Shown here: piece by piece, positions 1 through 10,803 of the stretch
How the letters are laid out: every line of letters starts with the position of its first letter
Position numbering within the stretch: position 1 is the first letter of the stretch
NCBI GenBank assembly: GCA_050084515.1
Contig: CM114275.1
Span: forward strand, 19,220,001 to 19,284,000
Direction of reading: 5' to 3'
Length of the DNA: 64,000 nt
Origin: Blasia pusilla
Lineage: Eukaryota; Marchantiophyta; Marchantiopsida; Blasiales
The notes under the pieces: generated by a model
Database searches by the model: none
Seen by the model: the letters and a program-made list of their open reading frames with translations, nothing else
What the model was told of the DNA's origin: nothing
Translations under genes and position numbers: made by a program

Positions 1-803
1 TGCAAAGTTGGATAGTTTTCGTGCACATACACATCGCTATACAATATACATCGTTGTCACCAAACATACACACAAACACGCACAATCCCATGCTAACTCA
101 TGACATCTCACTAAGAAAGGGCCATATTGGGGTAGATTTAGAGGGTAGATCCGTTATTCCAAGGGATAATTTAAATAAAGGGACAAAGAAAAAGGAGGAC
201 GGCGCCTGCCCTACCACGTCCTACCGAGACCCCGCCACCGCAACGCTCCCAACATACTCGCAATCCTCCCGCCCTAGACTCCGCACTCTATTGCAACATA
301 GTCTTTGCATGAGCTGGAGTTTTTGTTATGGGAAACGTATTGTTGGGAGAGGGGAGAGCCGATCAAGGTTTCCATGTTTTCTTTTGGGGCGGCAGGCACC
401 TTAGGGGTTGATTCCATGTGCACGCGCAGAGGTCACGACGGTCCATTTTCTGCGTCCAAAAAATTACCCAACGTTTCACAAGGAAAAGATCCAATGGTCT
501 CATTTATTTACTTCCAGTTTTTTGTTAAATGCGTCACACAGATCTGGGTCAATTCTACGCCCAAAAGTTTTGGGCACAAAAAAATCGACGACGCTCTATC
601 GTTGCCGCGACCCTACCGGCGGAATTCCACTCTATGGATCATAAATTGGAATCAGTATCGAAGATTTCTTGGCAGCAAGATTGAGTGGAACCTCACTCTC
701 ACATAAATCTCCCGAGCCTTGACGTTGATAGCTCCAACAACGGAGCTGCTATGCCACATATCAACTCGAATGCTTCCAATTGCCAATGTTACAGCAAAAA
801 CCA

Positions 804-842
<39 letters not shown>

Positions 843-1600
843 ACTCACATGGATTTGTTTCAATGATTCAGCATCGTCTTATTCACACCAGAGAATTCGT
901 CTTCCATTTCAACGAAAGGAAAGCTCCGAGCCTTCCTTTCGTCCAAACAACCTTCCCTTCATCCAAACAACCATCACCCAATCTCCCAAAAACGGACCAA
1001 ATCAAAATTACTCCTAGACACAAAACCTCCCTGGCCCTCGCGCTCCCTGCCTCATCACCTTCCATCTTCCTATTCTCAATCGTCTCGTCCTTAGATAGTA
1101 GGGTGCATAATGCCAAGAGCTTGCAAACGTGGGAATATGCAAAGCATTTGAAATCGCATCCAAAAAAAATAGATTCAATGTCTAGATCCTTGCCATGGCA
1201 TACTGAATATGCCAATCATCCTACAACCCATCTTGAATGCCACATCGGCATAAAACTACAAAGTGTATACACTAAGGTGCCCATTCATATGGTGCTAAAT
1301 TGTTGTTCATTTTTTCAGCATCCATAGCAAATCGGTGGAGAGACGGCCTAAAAATGTTGGCCATGTTGAGTTGGTTAAAATTCAAAGTAGTTAATATGCA
1401 TAAGTGTGCTTTGCTACATTATCCTTAGGAAAAACATTTGTACACAAAATCCACTCATGTCGCCACACATGTGCATGTCCATGAGATAACTTAGGAGGCC
1501 CAGATAAGTCTTGAACATTAGAGGGGGTGGGGGTCAAATCGTCAGACATAAAACACTACAAGAAAATCTCACACGACATAGAGAGATCCACACGTGGACG
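1..1600. other. Intergenic DNA with one LTR-like block
   Basis: No gene is supported here. Bases about 20-115 are a diverged copy (block A1) of a segment that recurs at 3050-3175 and 3664-3773 and forms the start of the gypsy LTR. A (GA)n microsatellite of about 30 bp lies near 809-840. The short open frames have no recognisable domain. Confidence 0.6.
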
Positions 1601-3050
1601 GTTACGAGTGGGTGCAAAGCTGAAATAAGAAAAGAGGACTAGTAATATGACTCGTAAATCACTCCTCTTCCATTTTCTCTTTCATTTGTTGTGCCTCCTT
1701 ATCCAAAAAAATCCCATAAATCATGAAACTTGGTCACACCATGCCCTTGAGCGTTAGGATCCCATGAAAAAAAAAGAAAACCCTCAACGCTCTCTCAGTT
1801 TGGGAGTTAAAAATCAGAAACCCTAACTCACATCCTTCATTTTTTAATGGAGGGTGGAGGGTGGAAGATCCACACCGTCCAAGTTCAAGAGGGGCTTGGC
1901 CATCCTAGACGCCTTAGTTTTCAGCTCCATCGAATGGTGGCATCAAATGATGGGTGGGACCAAAGGTGAAACATGGAAGGAGAAGTAGGAACATTACTTG
2001 TAAGTCACTCCTCTTCAACTTTCTCCTTCATTTGTTGTGCATCCTCCTCCAAAAAAAGCCCATAAATCATGAAACATGGTCACACCATGCCTTCAACATC
2101 AGGACTCCATGGAAAAAAATAAAACTCTAAATGCTCACTGCGTTTGGGAGTTAAAAATTAAAAACCCTAACTCACGTCTGTCATTTTTTAATGGAGCATG
2201 GAGTGTCGTATGGAAGATCCATACCGTCCAAGTTCAAGAGGGGCTTGGCCACCCTAGAAGCCTTAGTTTTCAGCTCCATCCAACAATACGTGGCATCCAA
2301 TCATGAGTTGGAACAAAAGTGAAAAATGGAAAGAGAAGTTGGAAAATTACTCATAAGTCACACCTCTCCCACTTTCTCCTTCATTTGTTGTGCCTCCTCC
2401 TCCAAAAAAAGCCCATAAATCATGAAACCTGGTCACACCATGCCCTTAAAGGTTTGGACCCTAAGGAAAAAAGAAATCCCCAAATGCTGACTGAGTTTGG
2501 GAGTTAAAAATAAAAAATTCTAACTCACGTCCTTCATTTTTAAATGGAGCATGAAGTATCAAATAGAAGATCCACACCGTCCACATTGAAGAGAGGCTTT
2601 GTGATCCCAAAATTCTAAGTTTTCATGTCCATCCAACGGTGGCATCAAATGATGAGTGGGAACAAAGGTGAAAAATGGAAGGAGGACTAGGAACATTACT
2701 TCTAAGTCACTCCTCTTCTACTTTTTCCTTAATTTGTTGTGCCTCCTCCTCCAAAAAGAGCCCATAAATTATAAAAATTGGTCACACCATGCATTTCAAG
2801 GTCATGACCCCAAGGAAAAAAAAGAAAACCCTAAATGCTCACTGAGTTTGGGAGTTAAAAAGCAAAAACCCTAACTCAGGTCCTTCTTTCTTAAATAGAG
2901 TATAGAGGGTCATATGGAAGATCCACACCGTCCAAGTTCAAGAGGGACTTGGCCACCCTAAACGCCATAGTTTTTCGCTTCATCCAACGGTGGTATCTAA
3001 TGATGAATGGGAGCACGGGTAAAAAATGGAAGGAGGACTAGGAATATTTG
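1600..3050. repeat. Tandem array of about 348-bp units (block C)
   Basis: Four head-to-tail copies can be aligned by the shared segment TTCATTTGTTGTGCCTCC, which begins near 1681, 2027, 2380 and 2729, so spacing is 346-353 bp. Each unit carries a conserved phrase with AAAGCCCATAAATCATGAAA and a TTTGGGAGTTAAAAA segment. A fifth partial copy lies at 13080-13283, against the other LTR of the gypsy element. This suggests that the unit belongs to the U3 part of that LTR family. Copies differ by scattered substitutions, so the array is not recent. Confidence 0.85.
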
Positions 3051-3175
3051 TCGTGCGCATACACATCGCTACACAACATACATTGCTGTTGACAAACATA
3101 CACACAAACAAGCACGATGGCATGCTAACTCATGGCATCCAAACAACGAGACAAGAACTACCAAAATATCTCCAA
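3050..3175 (-). repeat. LTR start-like block A2
   Basis: This block matches 3664-3773 (block A3) over about 110 bp. On the - strand both begin TTGGAGA and continue into the same sequence with GTTGTTTGGATGCCATGAG. It directly abuts the end of the LTR at 3177, so a second LTR-like start follows the first LTR with no spacer. It leads into the 348-bp array rather than into the R/U5-like block. Confidence 0.7.
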
Positions 3176-3176
3176 T

Positions 3177-3773
3177 TAAATCAAGTAGATCCAATCTCTC
3201 AAATGTGTGCACTCTTACATGTCTCTCTCAATGTCAAACCAAACCCACTCTCCCAATGAGAGGCCTGGGTGACACTCACAAGGCAAGCAAGACCATAGCT
3301 CAATACCCTCATGCCAAGAGGTTCAACAAAGAGAGAATGAGCTCTCAAGATCTCTCTCCTTGAGGTATGCCCCCTACCCTCTCCCAAGCTCTCTCCTCGG
3401 TAACCTATGCTCGAAGGTCACCTCCTTGGCTCTTGACCTGTTGTAGCGGGTCAAGGACCACTTCCCAAAGTGGAAAGTAAAGTCTACAAAATATAGAAAC
3501 TTGCCCAAAATAGTAAAATTCTCTATATGGCTCCAAATGAGCCGAAACGAAGGGGAAACCTCCTCTCTTAGGTTTCCCGAGACCTCAGCAAGTCATCCTT
3601 GACCTCTTGAGCCTGTCCTCCTCTACTCACAAAGGCGCTCTGCCAGATCTCTTAGATCTATCGCTACGTACACCACATACATCGTTATTGACAAACAGAC
3701 ACACAAACACGCACGATCCCATGCTAACTCATGGCATCCAAACAACGAGACAAGAAGTACTAAAATGTCTCCA
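3177..3773 (-). repeat. 3' LTR of the gypsy element
   Basis: On the - strand it starts TGGAGACATTTTAG at 3773, directly after a poly-G tract, runs through block A3 (to 3664) and then block B1 (3663-3177). B1 aligns with 12568-13079 over its full length, including the shared segments around CAAATGAGCCGAAACGAAG and CTTCCCAAAGTGGAAA. The 348-bp U3-like unit present in the other LTR is missing between A3 and B1. The LTR end is not a clean CA, and a second A block follows at once. Confidence 0.75.
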
Positions 3774-3961
3774 ATCGCCCCCCTAGGTGATGGTTAGGTC
3801 CCTCTAACTCCAGATAGCCATCTATCCCTACCTACCGTGACATACATCTCTCGGATGCTAAGAGCAAAAAGGTTGGGTGCTCATGTGGCTGCATCGTTAG
3901 TCACATTCTTGACATCCATGTCATAGAAACAAGTCAAAATCTAGAACTACCTACTCTTTGT

Positions 3962-4096
3962 ACATGTGGGACACATCCATCATTCCTCAAGAACCCTAGT
4001 GAGAAGTAGCATCAGACATGTCATATGTCATCCTCTCGAACACCCATCACAGACTAGCATAGTGGCTGCACCATGGGCGGAACCACACAACATATA
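3962..4096 (-). pseudogene. PHD finger at the C-terminus of the gypsy polyprotein
   Basis: The - strand frame after the integrase C-terminal region reads a C4HC3 pattern: YMLC (4096-4085), CDGC, HMTC and CPTC (3973-3962). The first zinc ligand is Tyr (TAT) where Cys (TGT) is expected, and the Trp before HMTC is a TGA stop at 4030-4028. A further stop lies just before WMCPTC. PHD fingers usually read histone H3 tails, so the intact ancestor may have used it to choose insertion sites or chromatin context; that role is inference. Only the pattern is visible; binding specificity cannot be told. Confidence 0.75.
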
Positions 4097-4099
4097 CCG

Positions 4100-5300
4100 C
4101 AAGCCTACATGAACTAGTGCTAAGCTCAGATCAACTGTATCGTCAATATTCGAAAGATGACATGATGCACCGTTACGCACATGGTCCTTCCAAACAATAT
4201 CCTCGCGTCCCTCCAATAAGAGAACGCCAGATGGCAAAACTTCACGCATTCTCAAGATGGTGAGTTCTGCAATCACATCCAACGTCATAGATGTTGTCTC
4301 ATGCAAGTAGACATAGTCTCCCTCATGAAACCTTTGGATAGTAAGTTGATAATCATCTCCCTAAATAGTCGCATACCTCAATGTATCATGATGTTGAGCA
4401 ATCACCAAGTTCTCAAACGCCATGGGCATCAATCTCAAAAATAACTCAGCCCTCTGAGAATATGCTCGCATCCATACATCACGGTTATCAAGGTTCAACA
4501 CCTCACCAACATCTCAAAAAATGGTCGCAGGTAAATCTGGCTCTCGGCCATAAAGCAGCAAGTATGGTGAGAAAGACGCTAAGGATGCCTGCCTGTTGAA
4601 TCTGTATCCCGTCGCCAACCACAGAAATTGAAGGTCCCAATCTCCTAGGTGATCTCTCTACAAGCCATACTTGCGTAATCCTCTCTTCATCGTGTGCACA
4701 ACCCTCTCCACTAGTCCATCCGCCTCAGGGTGATCTCGCGAAGTGGTGCGATGGTCGATCAACGCCTGATCACACAAGGCTTGAAACTCCATCCCCTAAT
4801 CACACAAGGCCTGAAACTACCCTGGTCTGTCAACACCTCAACTTGTGCGCTATAATGACTCAACACTCGATCTAGGAAGGCATACGCTACTCCCTCACTT
4901 GCTTTGTCAAGCAATGCAAACAACTCTATCCACCTTTAGAAGTGCTCGACCATCACTAACACATAACGACTATGGCCCTCCGTCAAAGGCAAAGGTCTTG
5001 CAAAATCCAAACTCCATCTATAACCTAAACCCATGATCGGAAGTGGATGCAATTGTGGAGTCAAAGCATTGAATGATGCTCGAACTCGATCACACACCAT
5101 GCACCTGGCAACAAATTGTTGAACGTCAGTCTGCAGGCCTCGCCACCAATACTGTATCTGGAGCAAGTTGTACGTCTACTTCACTCCAAAATGATCCAAC
5201 TCCTCATGGGCATGAGACACCAAACGTGCTCTCTGCGAAGGATGAGGCACTACACGCACTCTACCATCCTTCCAAACTCGCAATACATGTGTCCCCTCTC
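4100..5300 (-). pseudogene. Gypsy integrase (HHCC zinc region, DDE core, C-terminal tail)
   Basis: The - strand encodes an HHCC-like N-terminal region (VSHAHEELDHFG, then CMVC near 5085-5096). The catalytic core has the first Asp in WSLDFARPLP, the second in VEVLTDQG and the Glu in ADGLVERVV. A C-terminal tail with GDYVYLHE and ILRMREVLPSGVLLLEGR runs into the PHD finger. Stops interrupt it after FGVK, after MVEHF (4936) and after RKYGL. A 29-bp local duplication at about 4772-4829 inserts extra sequence right after TDQG and shifts the frame. The protein would integrate the cDNA copy in the nucleus. This copy is inactive. Confidence 0.85.
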
Positions 5301-5539
5301 ACCGGAACCGCCTGGCTCGTTGTAGGATCCGATCCCGCTCTCTAGCTCCCACTGTGCTCGCGACGTTGCCTATATGCAGGTACTCCAAGACCACTCCATC
5401 GTTGTGAATGTCTCACACACATGTCGTCTCCTCATCGACCTCTGGATCTAAGGGCTCTTCATCAGACCTCGCCATTGAAGCTAGTCTCAGCAATCTGGCT
5501 CTCCATAGCCAACAAGCCCAAATAGGTTGACGCGTCCCA

Positions 5540-5960
5540 TCATGGCACCAACTCCTCATCACTCTCACCATGCCAACGAGCTCCAATCGCATCTTGTTGA
5601 CTCGGGCATGGGTTACGGCTCAAACCATCTGCATCATGGTTGAGCATCCTAGGTCTATGCACCACCTGGAAGTCATACTCCTGCAACAAAAAATCCCATC
5701 TCGCAAGCTTCCATGTAAGCTTGTCGGACTCCATCAACCACTTAAGTGGCTCATGATCAATAATGATGGTAAAGAGGTTGTCGAATAAATAACACCTGAA
5801 ATGTGGGATAGCCCATAGCGCAGCCAAGCACTCATCCTCATACAAGCTATACTTTGCCTCTACAACGTTGCTCGAGCGATTAGTGTAAACCACCGCGAAC
5901 TTTCTACCATCATCGTCATGCCAGTGAGCATGGCTTCAAGCCCTAACATGCTCCAAACGG
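5540..5960 (-). pseudogene. Gypsy RNase H domain
   Basis: The - strand frame gives NVVEAKYSLYEDECLAALW, then FTIIIDHEPLKWLM and the tail HRPRMLNHDADGLSRNP. These are the standard RNase H blocks of Ty3/gypsy elements that follow the RT palm. The DHEPL and NxxADxLSR signatures are unmistakable. The upstream part of the domain (near 5900-5960) is interrupted by a stop. It would remove RNA from the RNA-DNA hybrid during reverse transcription. Confidence 0.9.
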
Positions 5961-7250
5961 TATGCAACTGGAAAGGATGCCCCTTATTGGTCTCCTCAAT
6001 ATGGGCACGGACGTCAATCGGTCCTTGAGCTGCTGAAATGCTCTCTCTTGGTCATCCCCCGAGTGCCACTCTTGATCCACCTTGGTCAGCAAGGTTAGCG
6101 GATTTGCAATCCAATTGAAACCCTTGACATATCGTTGATAGAAATTCGCCATTCCCATTAATGCACAAACGCGACTCACATCTGTAGGGCGTGAAATAGC
6201 CTCTACCTTTGTCTGCTGCACACCAAGGACCCATGGGTATGTCGTATGACCGAAGTACTCAATCTAATCGTAGAAGAACTTGCACTTGCCTGGATGTAGC
6301 TTCAGCCCATGTAACTACAATCATCGAAACACCTCCTCTAAATGTCGCTCATGCTCCTCAACCGTGGCACTACACACTATGATGTCATCAATATAACACC
6401 TAGCAAAATCCAGACTGCCAAGATCCTATCCATGACCCTCTGAAACTCAGCCGGGGCGTTCTTTGATCCCAATGGTAAGAACCGCCACTAGTACAAACAA
6501 TCCTTCCCGTGAGAATCGATGCCCCAAAATGTCGTCTTCTGCCTGTCCTCCAATCTGATAGGAAATTGATGGTATCCGGCTCGTAAATCCAATGAATTGA
6601 AGACCTTTGCATGCCCAATCGCATCAAAGGTCTCCTCAGGGGTGGGCATGGCATACCTATCAAACTTTTTCTACCAATTGATAGGTTGATAATCTCCACA
6701 TATCCGTCCCGTTGCCATGCACGTCCTTCTTGGTGGGCATTACAATGGGAGATCCATACTCTCCATGCGACATCTCCACTAGTCCTGCCCCAACCAAGTC
6801 TTGGCTCCTACTGTGAATCAAAGCCCTCTCCATGTCACTGTATTTGTAGGATCGTCGAAAGATCGGCGTGTCACTCGATAGCTCAATGCCGATCCCTGGA
6901 CCCTTCATCGTACCCAAATCCTTCATGCTTAATGCAAAACAACTCATATAACTCCTCTGGAATAAATGTATCCGGCGCCGCTCTCCTTCTGTCAACTTAG
7001 GGCCTATGTTTGGCTCCCAAGTCTCCATTGTAACTACGATAGGACTCTCTGACGCGGGTGTAGGTGGTTTAGTGTAGGGTGTGGTGCAACCCCATCTCGG
7101 ACAATAGATCTTGACAGCTCTCATGCAGCCAATTGTAAAATATGATCTCCATGTGCAGTACCCAAAACCACGCTTGATGTTGTGGCTACCATCTCTTGGA
7201 GTACCTACAAAACATCCCAAGAAGTCCAAGGTTGTCTCTCCCAATCATCC
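5943..7250 (-). pseudogene. Gypsy reverse transcriptase
   Basis: The - strand carries YGSPIVMPTKKD and WRLSTYQLVEKV (about 6790-6660), FNSLDLRAGYHQFPI with the first catalytic Asp, FLPLGSKNAPAEFQRVMDR, the YIDD catalytic box at 6395-6384, and the connection segment ALMGMANFYQRYVKGF (about 6180-6110). Several frame changes and stops separate these blocks. The order matches chromoviral and related gypsy polymerases. It copied the element's RNA into DNA. The sequence between 7250 and 7708 joins it to the methyltransferase, and no other domain is visible there. Confidence 0.9.
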
Positions 7251-7707
7251 CTAGTGTATCGATCTCCTCGGGTCTCGCCCCCGGCCACTGCCTCAATCGT
7301 CTCGCTAGGCACAAGGCTCACCAACGCAATAGTTGTGATCTGACGCATCCCTCGAACGACGCTGCTCAGCTACTCCTAAGCTGAAAATCCATGTCAAGCA
7401 ATTCAGGTCCATCGCTTGACCCAAGACATGACGTCATGATGCCTCTAGTAGCAACGGTACTACCGTCACTCCTGTGGGGAATTCCATCGCTCGCTCTCGC
7501 TCATTGGCGTTGGGCTCCATCAACCTTTGTACCTGGTCATCTCAAACCAAGCCAGGTCCAACCTCCTTGAATGCATGGGAAGCAGGAAAACTCACAAAAG
7601 GCTGCTCGAGACATGCCAATCCTGTTGACCACAATCAACGGCGGTCGATCATCATGCCTCACTGCCTATGATTGACGGCCCGGATCCAATATGGAATCCA
7701 CCAACAA

Positions 7708-8490
7708 CTAGGAGGGGCGCTCCACTCGCGCATATGTCCTCCGCAACACCTCGTGTGGGACCAAGTTGGTCCACCAAAGACGCAGGCATTGTGCTCTAGA
7801 ACCTACATTCGCTGCATCTAACAACATAGCTCGACCGATCCATGCGTGCATGCACCTGATGTGTTCTCGTCACCACGCGGGACCTCGAATTGCCCAAAAT
7901 CAGCACATTCTCCATAATGTATGATGGAGAATGAGACTGATGCTCTTGTAAATGTCGCAAAATCCGCATCATCTCCCAAAACAACTTGGACCGCTTGTCA
8001 GCTAACTCGCTATCTCGTCCAGCACTCAAGTGGGCCTTGACACGGCCAACCAGCAATGACCAAATCTATGGCCCTTACCCACTCCAAGAACTACGCCCCC
8101 AACAATGAAATATCCCTTGGTAGACAACTCTAGTATTCCAGACAACAGACGCAGACAATAGGTCAGAAAAATGGAGGCGTAACTGCGCCACATGGTGAAG
8201 TGAAGCGCGCCTTGCAACATCATCAATCTCCACATACAGGTATTGTTGTGCACGTACTCCTGCCCGCAAAAAAATAGCTAACCCAGTGCTAATCCCTCCA
8301 AAAAGATCCAACACCCAAATACCCTCCTCTAGGATGCACCACACAATCGGGGTGGTATCCAAAGGGATCATAGTAGCCCTCTCAACAACCCCAGGTTCCT
8401 CTGACCTGTCACGCTCTGGTGCAAACGTCTCACTTCACGCGGTCTGCACATGCTTAACGGTTAAGCGTCGAAGCTCCTCAGTCAAGCCCT
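7708..8490 (-). pseudogene. Cytosine-5 DNA methyltransferase domain inside the gypsy pol
   Basis: Reading on the - strand: a lead-in with LTEELRRLTVKHVQTA and PLDTTPIVW; motif I WVLDLFGGISTG, the AdoMet-binding loop (about 8313-8278); LYVEIDDVARRA, the acidic AdoMet contact; motif IV AIDLVIAGWPCQGP with the nucleophile Cys (TGT, 8042-8040); SKLFWEMMRILRHLQ; motif VI PSYIMENV; and motif VIII-like NVGSRAQCLRLWWTNLVP, ending with a stop at 7710-7708. The domain therefore spans the C5-methyltransferase catalytic core. The intact form would have methylated cytosines in DNA. At least two frameshifts and two stops break it. It sits between protease and RT, so it was part of the element and not a host gene. 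The closest look is to DNMT3/DRM-type enzymes, by motif order only. Methyltransferase-bearing LTR elements are, as I recall, reported from charophyte algae and dinoflagellates; I could not check. Confidence 0.88.
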
Positions 8491-8675
8491 AAAGTGACAC
8501 CTCTCCTCCACAGACTGACGCGACGACCATAACACTTCTCTCCATAGAAATGTCAAGAATGGGAGTATCCTCTGCATGGACATATCCCTCAATCAAATCA
8601 CTAGGCCAAGTGATGGCGCTGCTAAATGCTGGTAAGGTTGCCATCTCTCCTAGCCGTCGCTCGATCATTACACTT

Positions 8676-9110
8676 GTGAATCAAACGGATAATGAGCTAA
8701 GGCGGCCATCACTTGACTGACATCCTGGTATGTAGGACGTTGACTCCTCCCAGTAATCCAAGGAAAACCCCATCAGGTACAACACTGCTCCACCAACCAA
8801 GATGTCGTAGCACTCTGCATCAATCACTATCGCCTCGGCTCGCACCACGGACTCATCTATAGGATGTCCCGGGAAAATCCTTACCACGACCTCATGTTGG
8901 GTGATATACTGTGTAGTACTCGCTCCACCCAAGGATGTCTATATCCGGAATGGACAACGCTCCACATCGGCCCTCGTCAGGCCCAAACATATGAATCCCA
9001 CTTTCCCCAACATCAGGGATTGCCCGCATGAATCCAACAAGACGCGCTGCGGACTAAAAGCTCTACCTCATAGACTCACCAACTAGAAGACCTCTCCCCG
9101 GTTTTCCAGC
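8676..9110 (-). pseudogene. Gypsy retropepsin (aspartic protease)
   Basis: The - strand gives VLLDSCGQSLMLGK with the catalytic Asp at 9034-9032, then TSLGGASTTQYITQHEV in shifted frames, and the C-terminal block AECYDILVGGAVLYLMGF followed by DYWEESTSYIPG. This is the fold of single-domain retroviral-type proteases. The active-site D-S/T-G is D-S-C-G here, a likely inactivating change. It would cut the Gag-Pol polyprotein. It directly precedes the methyltransferase. Confidence 0.8.
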
Positions 9111-10000
9111 AAAACAACACCAGGAGAAGCCATGGCATACTCTATCGCGGTCTAGCGCGCATCTCCGCCATCCTAGCAACCGTAGCCTTCCATGAATCTG
9201 ACATGGACGGCCCGAGCATCAGCTCCAAGGGCAGGTCCATTACCTCCTCTGCAATCATCTCTGAACATGATGCAAGAACTCCAACTTCACGCTCACATAG
9301 CATAACGGCTAGCAAGAAAACCTCGGCGGGCGTACCTCCCAACGTCATAACATTGGAAGCAGAAAATAAAGGAGCGCGGTACACAACAATGGCCACCCCC
9401 AACCACGTGCTTGATACATGCTCTTCCTGAGCATCACCACTAGGAGTCATCGCACTCGCTTCTCCCATCTCCCTCTGTGCCTTTACACCAACAACTCTCC
9501 AAGAACTCTAATCAAGACCCATCGATGGGGTCCTTATCGCCTCAGACAACGTGAAGGATTGAGAAAGCCTCGTCTATTTTCTTGCTTCCCCTCGTTGTGG
9601 ATCCAACTCCACGGCTGCTCCACGCGTAACAATTACGGCGGCCTCCATCTGGGCAACCCCCCACATCCAACTAGGGTCCTCCATATCTCTAGCGGCTCCA
9701 TAAGACGTCGATGCCACGCATCCGGCATCGGGTAATCTCAATGCCAGAGCGGAAATTTGCTGCTGTAGCTACTGTATCTGAGCAGCCATCCCAACCTCAC
9801 ACCTGGCGTCTCCCTCAACGTGTCTAGGTGGTGGGACTCTACCTCCTCCATGGGCAACTCTACCACCCCCTTGGGCGAATCCAACTCCTCGTCCCCCAAT
9901 AGGACCACCTGGTGTACGACATTTAGGCCCACCCGGACCGAAAACTCCTATCCCGTCCAACATCGCGTACCATGACTAGATAGCATGAGCCTCTGTCACC
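9110..10000 (-). pseudogene. Linker between gag and protease
   Basis: The - strand is open in patches. One stretch (9142-9468) looks like a polyprotein linker. Another (9738-9963) is Gly/Pro-rich. No zinc knuckle (CCHC) was found. By position this is the gag-pol junction. Function is not assignable beyond that. Confidence 0.5.
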
Positions 10001-10803
10001 CCCTAAGTAACGTTAATCAACTATCGCAAGCGGGTGTAGGCCTCGCGCAAACCCTCACTCAGGCGCCTCTGGAAGTCGTAGATTCTCCGCAACTTCTTCG
10101 TCTGTACCCTCTGGTAGCTCGCCCTCAACTCAACAAAGAACTCAACTACGGGGTTGAACCTGGGACAAACTCGACTGGACGATGCAACTGCTCTAGTGCG
10201 AGTCACCCCTCCTACAACATCACTGGTAGAGGAACCCTCTCCTAACTTCTCCTCTTCATCTGGAAACGGCTCAGTCCATGATACATAGTGGGGGCCATAA
10301 AAGAGTCTCCATGCCTCAATCTCATGGGCATATCTCTACGAACTCATGGTAATCGTCCATGGGTGCCCCCTCTAAATGCTGGAACATTCCATTCCATGTT
10401 GTAAACGGGTTGAATCCTCTAGAGTTCCGAGCCGGTTGTGAGTCACGCCAACTCCTAAACTCCGAGATGAAGTCATGTAGCTCTGTAGTGCTTATAGCAC
10501 CCAAAAACCTACGTGATCCTCTAGCATGGTCGTCCATCTTGTATGCCCAATTGGTAGGACCATTCACTGTGTGCGATGGATCACTAACACACTCCTCTAC
10601 ACTCTCCCCCTCCTCTGAAGATGACACAGAAGGAGATCAAGGTGGTCTCTCACGTGGAGACTCTCAAAACCTCGCACCACTACGGGTAAACCCTCTAGAG
10701 CTACTCTCATGTCCACCACTTTGCCTCTCAAAGTCCCGAAAGGACTCCGTGATGACCCTCGTGCCCCTTTCACACGATCACTCCCAATCTCGCGAGTAAT
10801 CAC
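10000..10803 (-). pseudogene. Gypsy gag (capsid-like) region
   Basis: On the - strand the segment TTELHDFISEFRSWRDSQPA, the segment WNGMFQHLEGAPMDDYHEF (about 10400-10340), the segment VEFFVELRASYQRV and the tail KLRRIYDFQRRLSEGLREAY (about 10100-10040) match the layout of plant gypsy capsid proteins. The last two lie in other frames than the first two, and stops lie near 10240-10200. The protein would assemble virus-like particles in the cytoplasm. The start codon cannot be fixed. Confidence 0.7.

Noticed and set aside
7708-8490. Methyltransferase as a host gene (DRM or DNMT3)
   Set aside because: It is flanked on the same strand by retropepsin and RT of one element and lacks host-type regulatory domains and introns.
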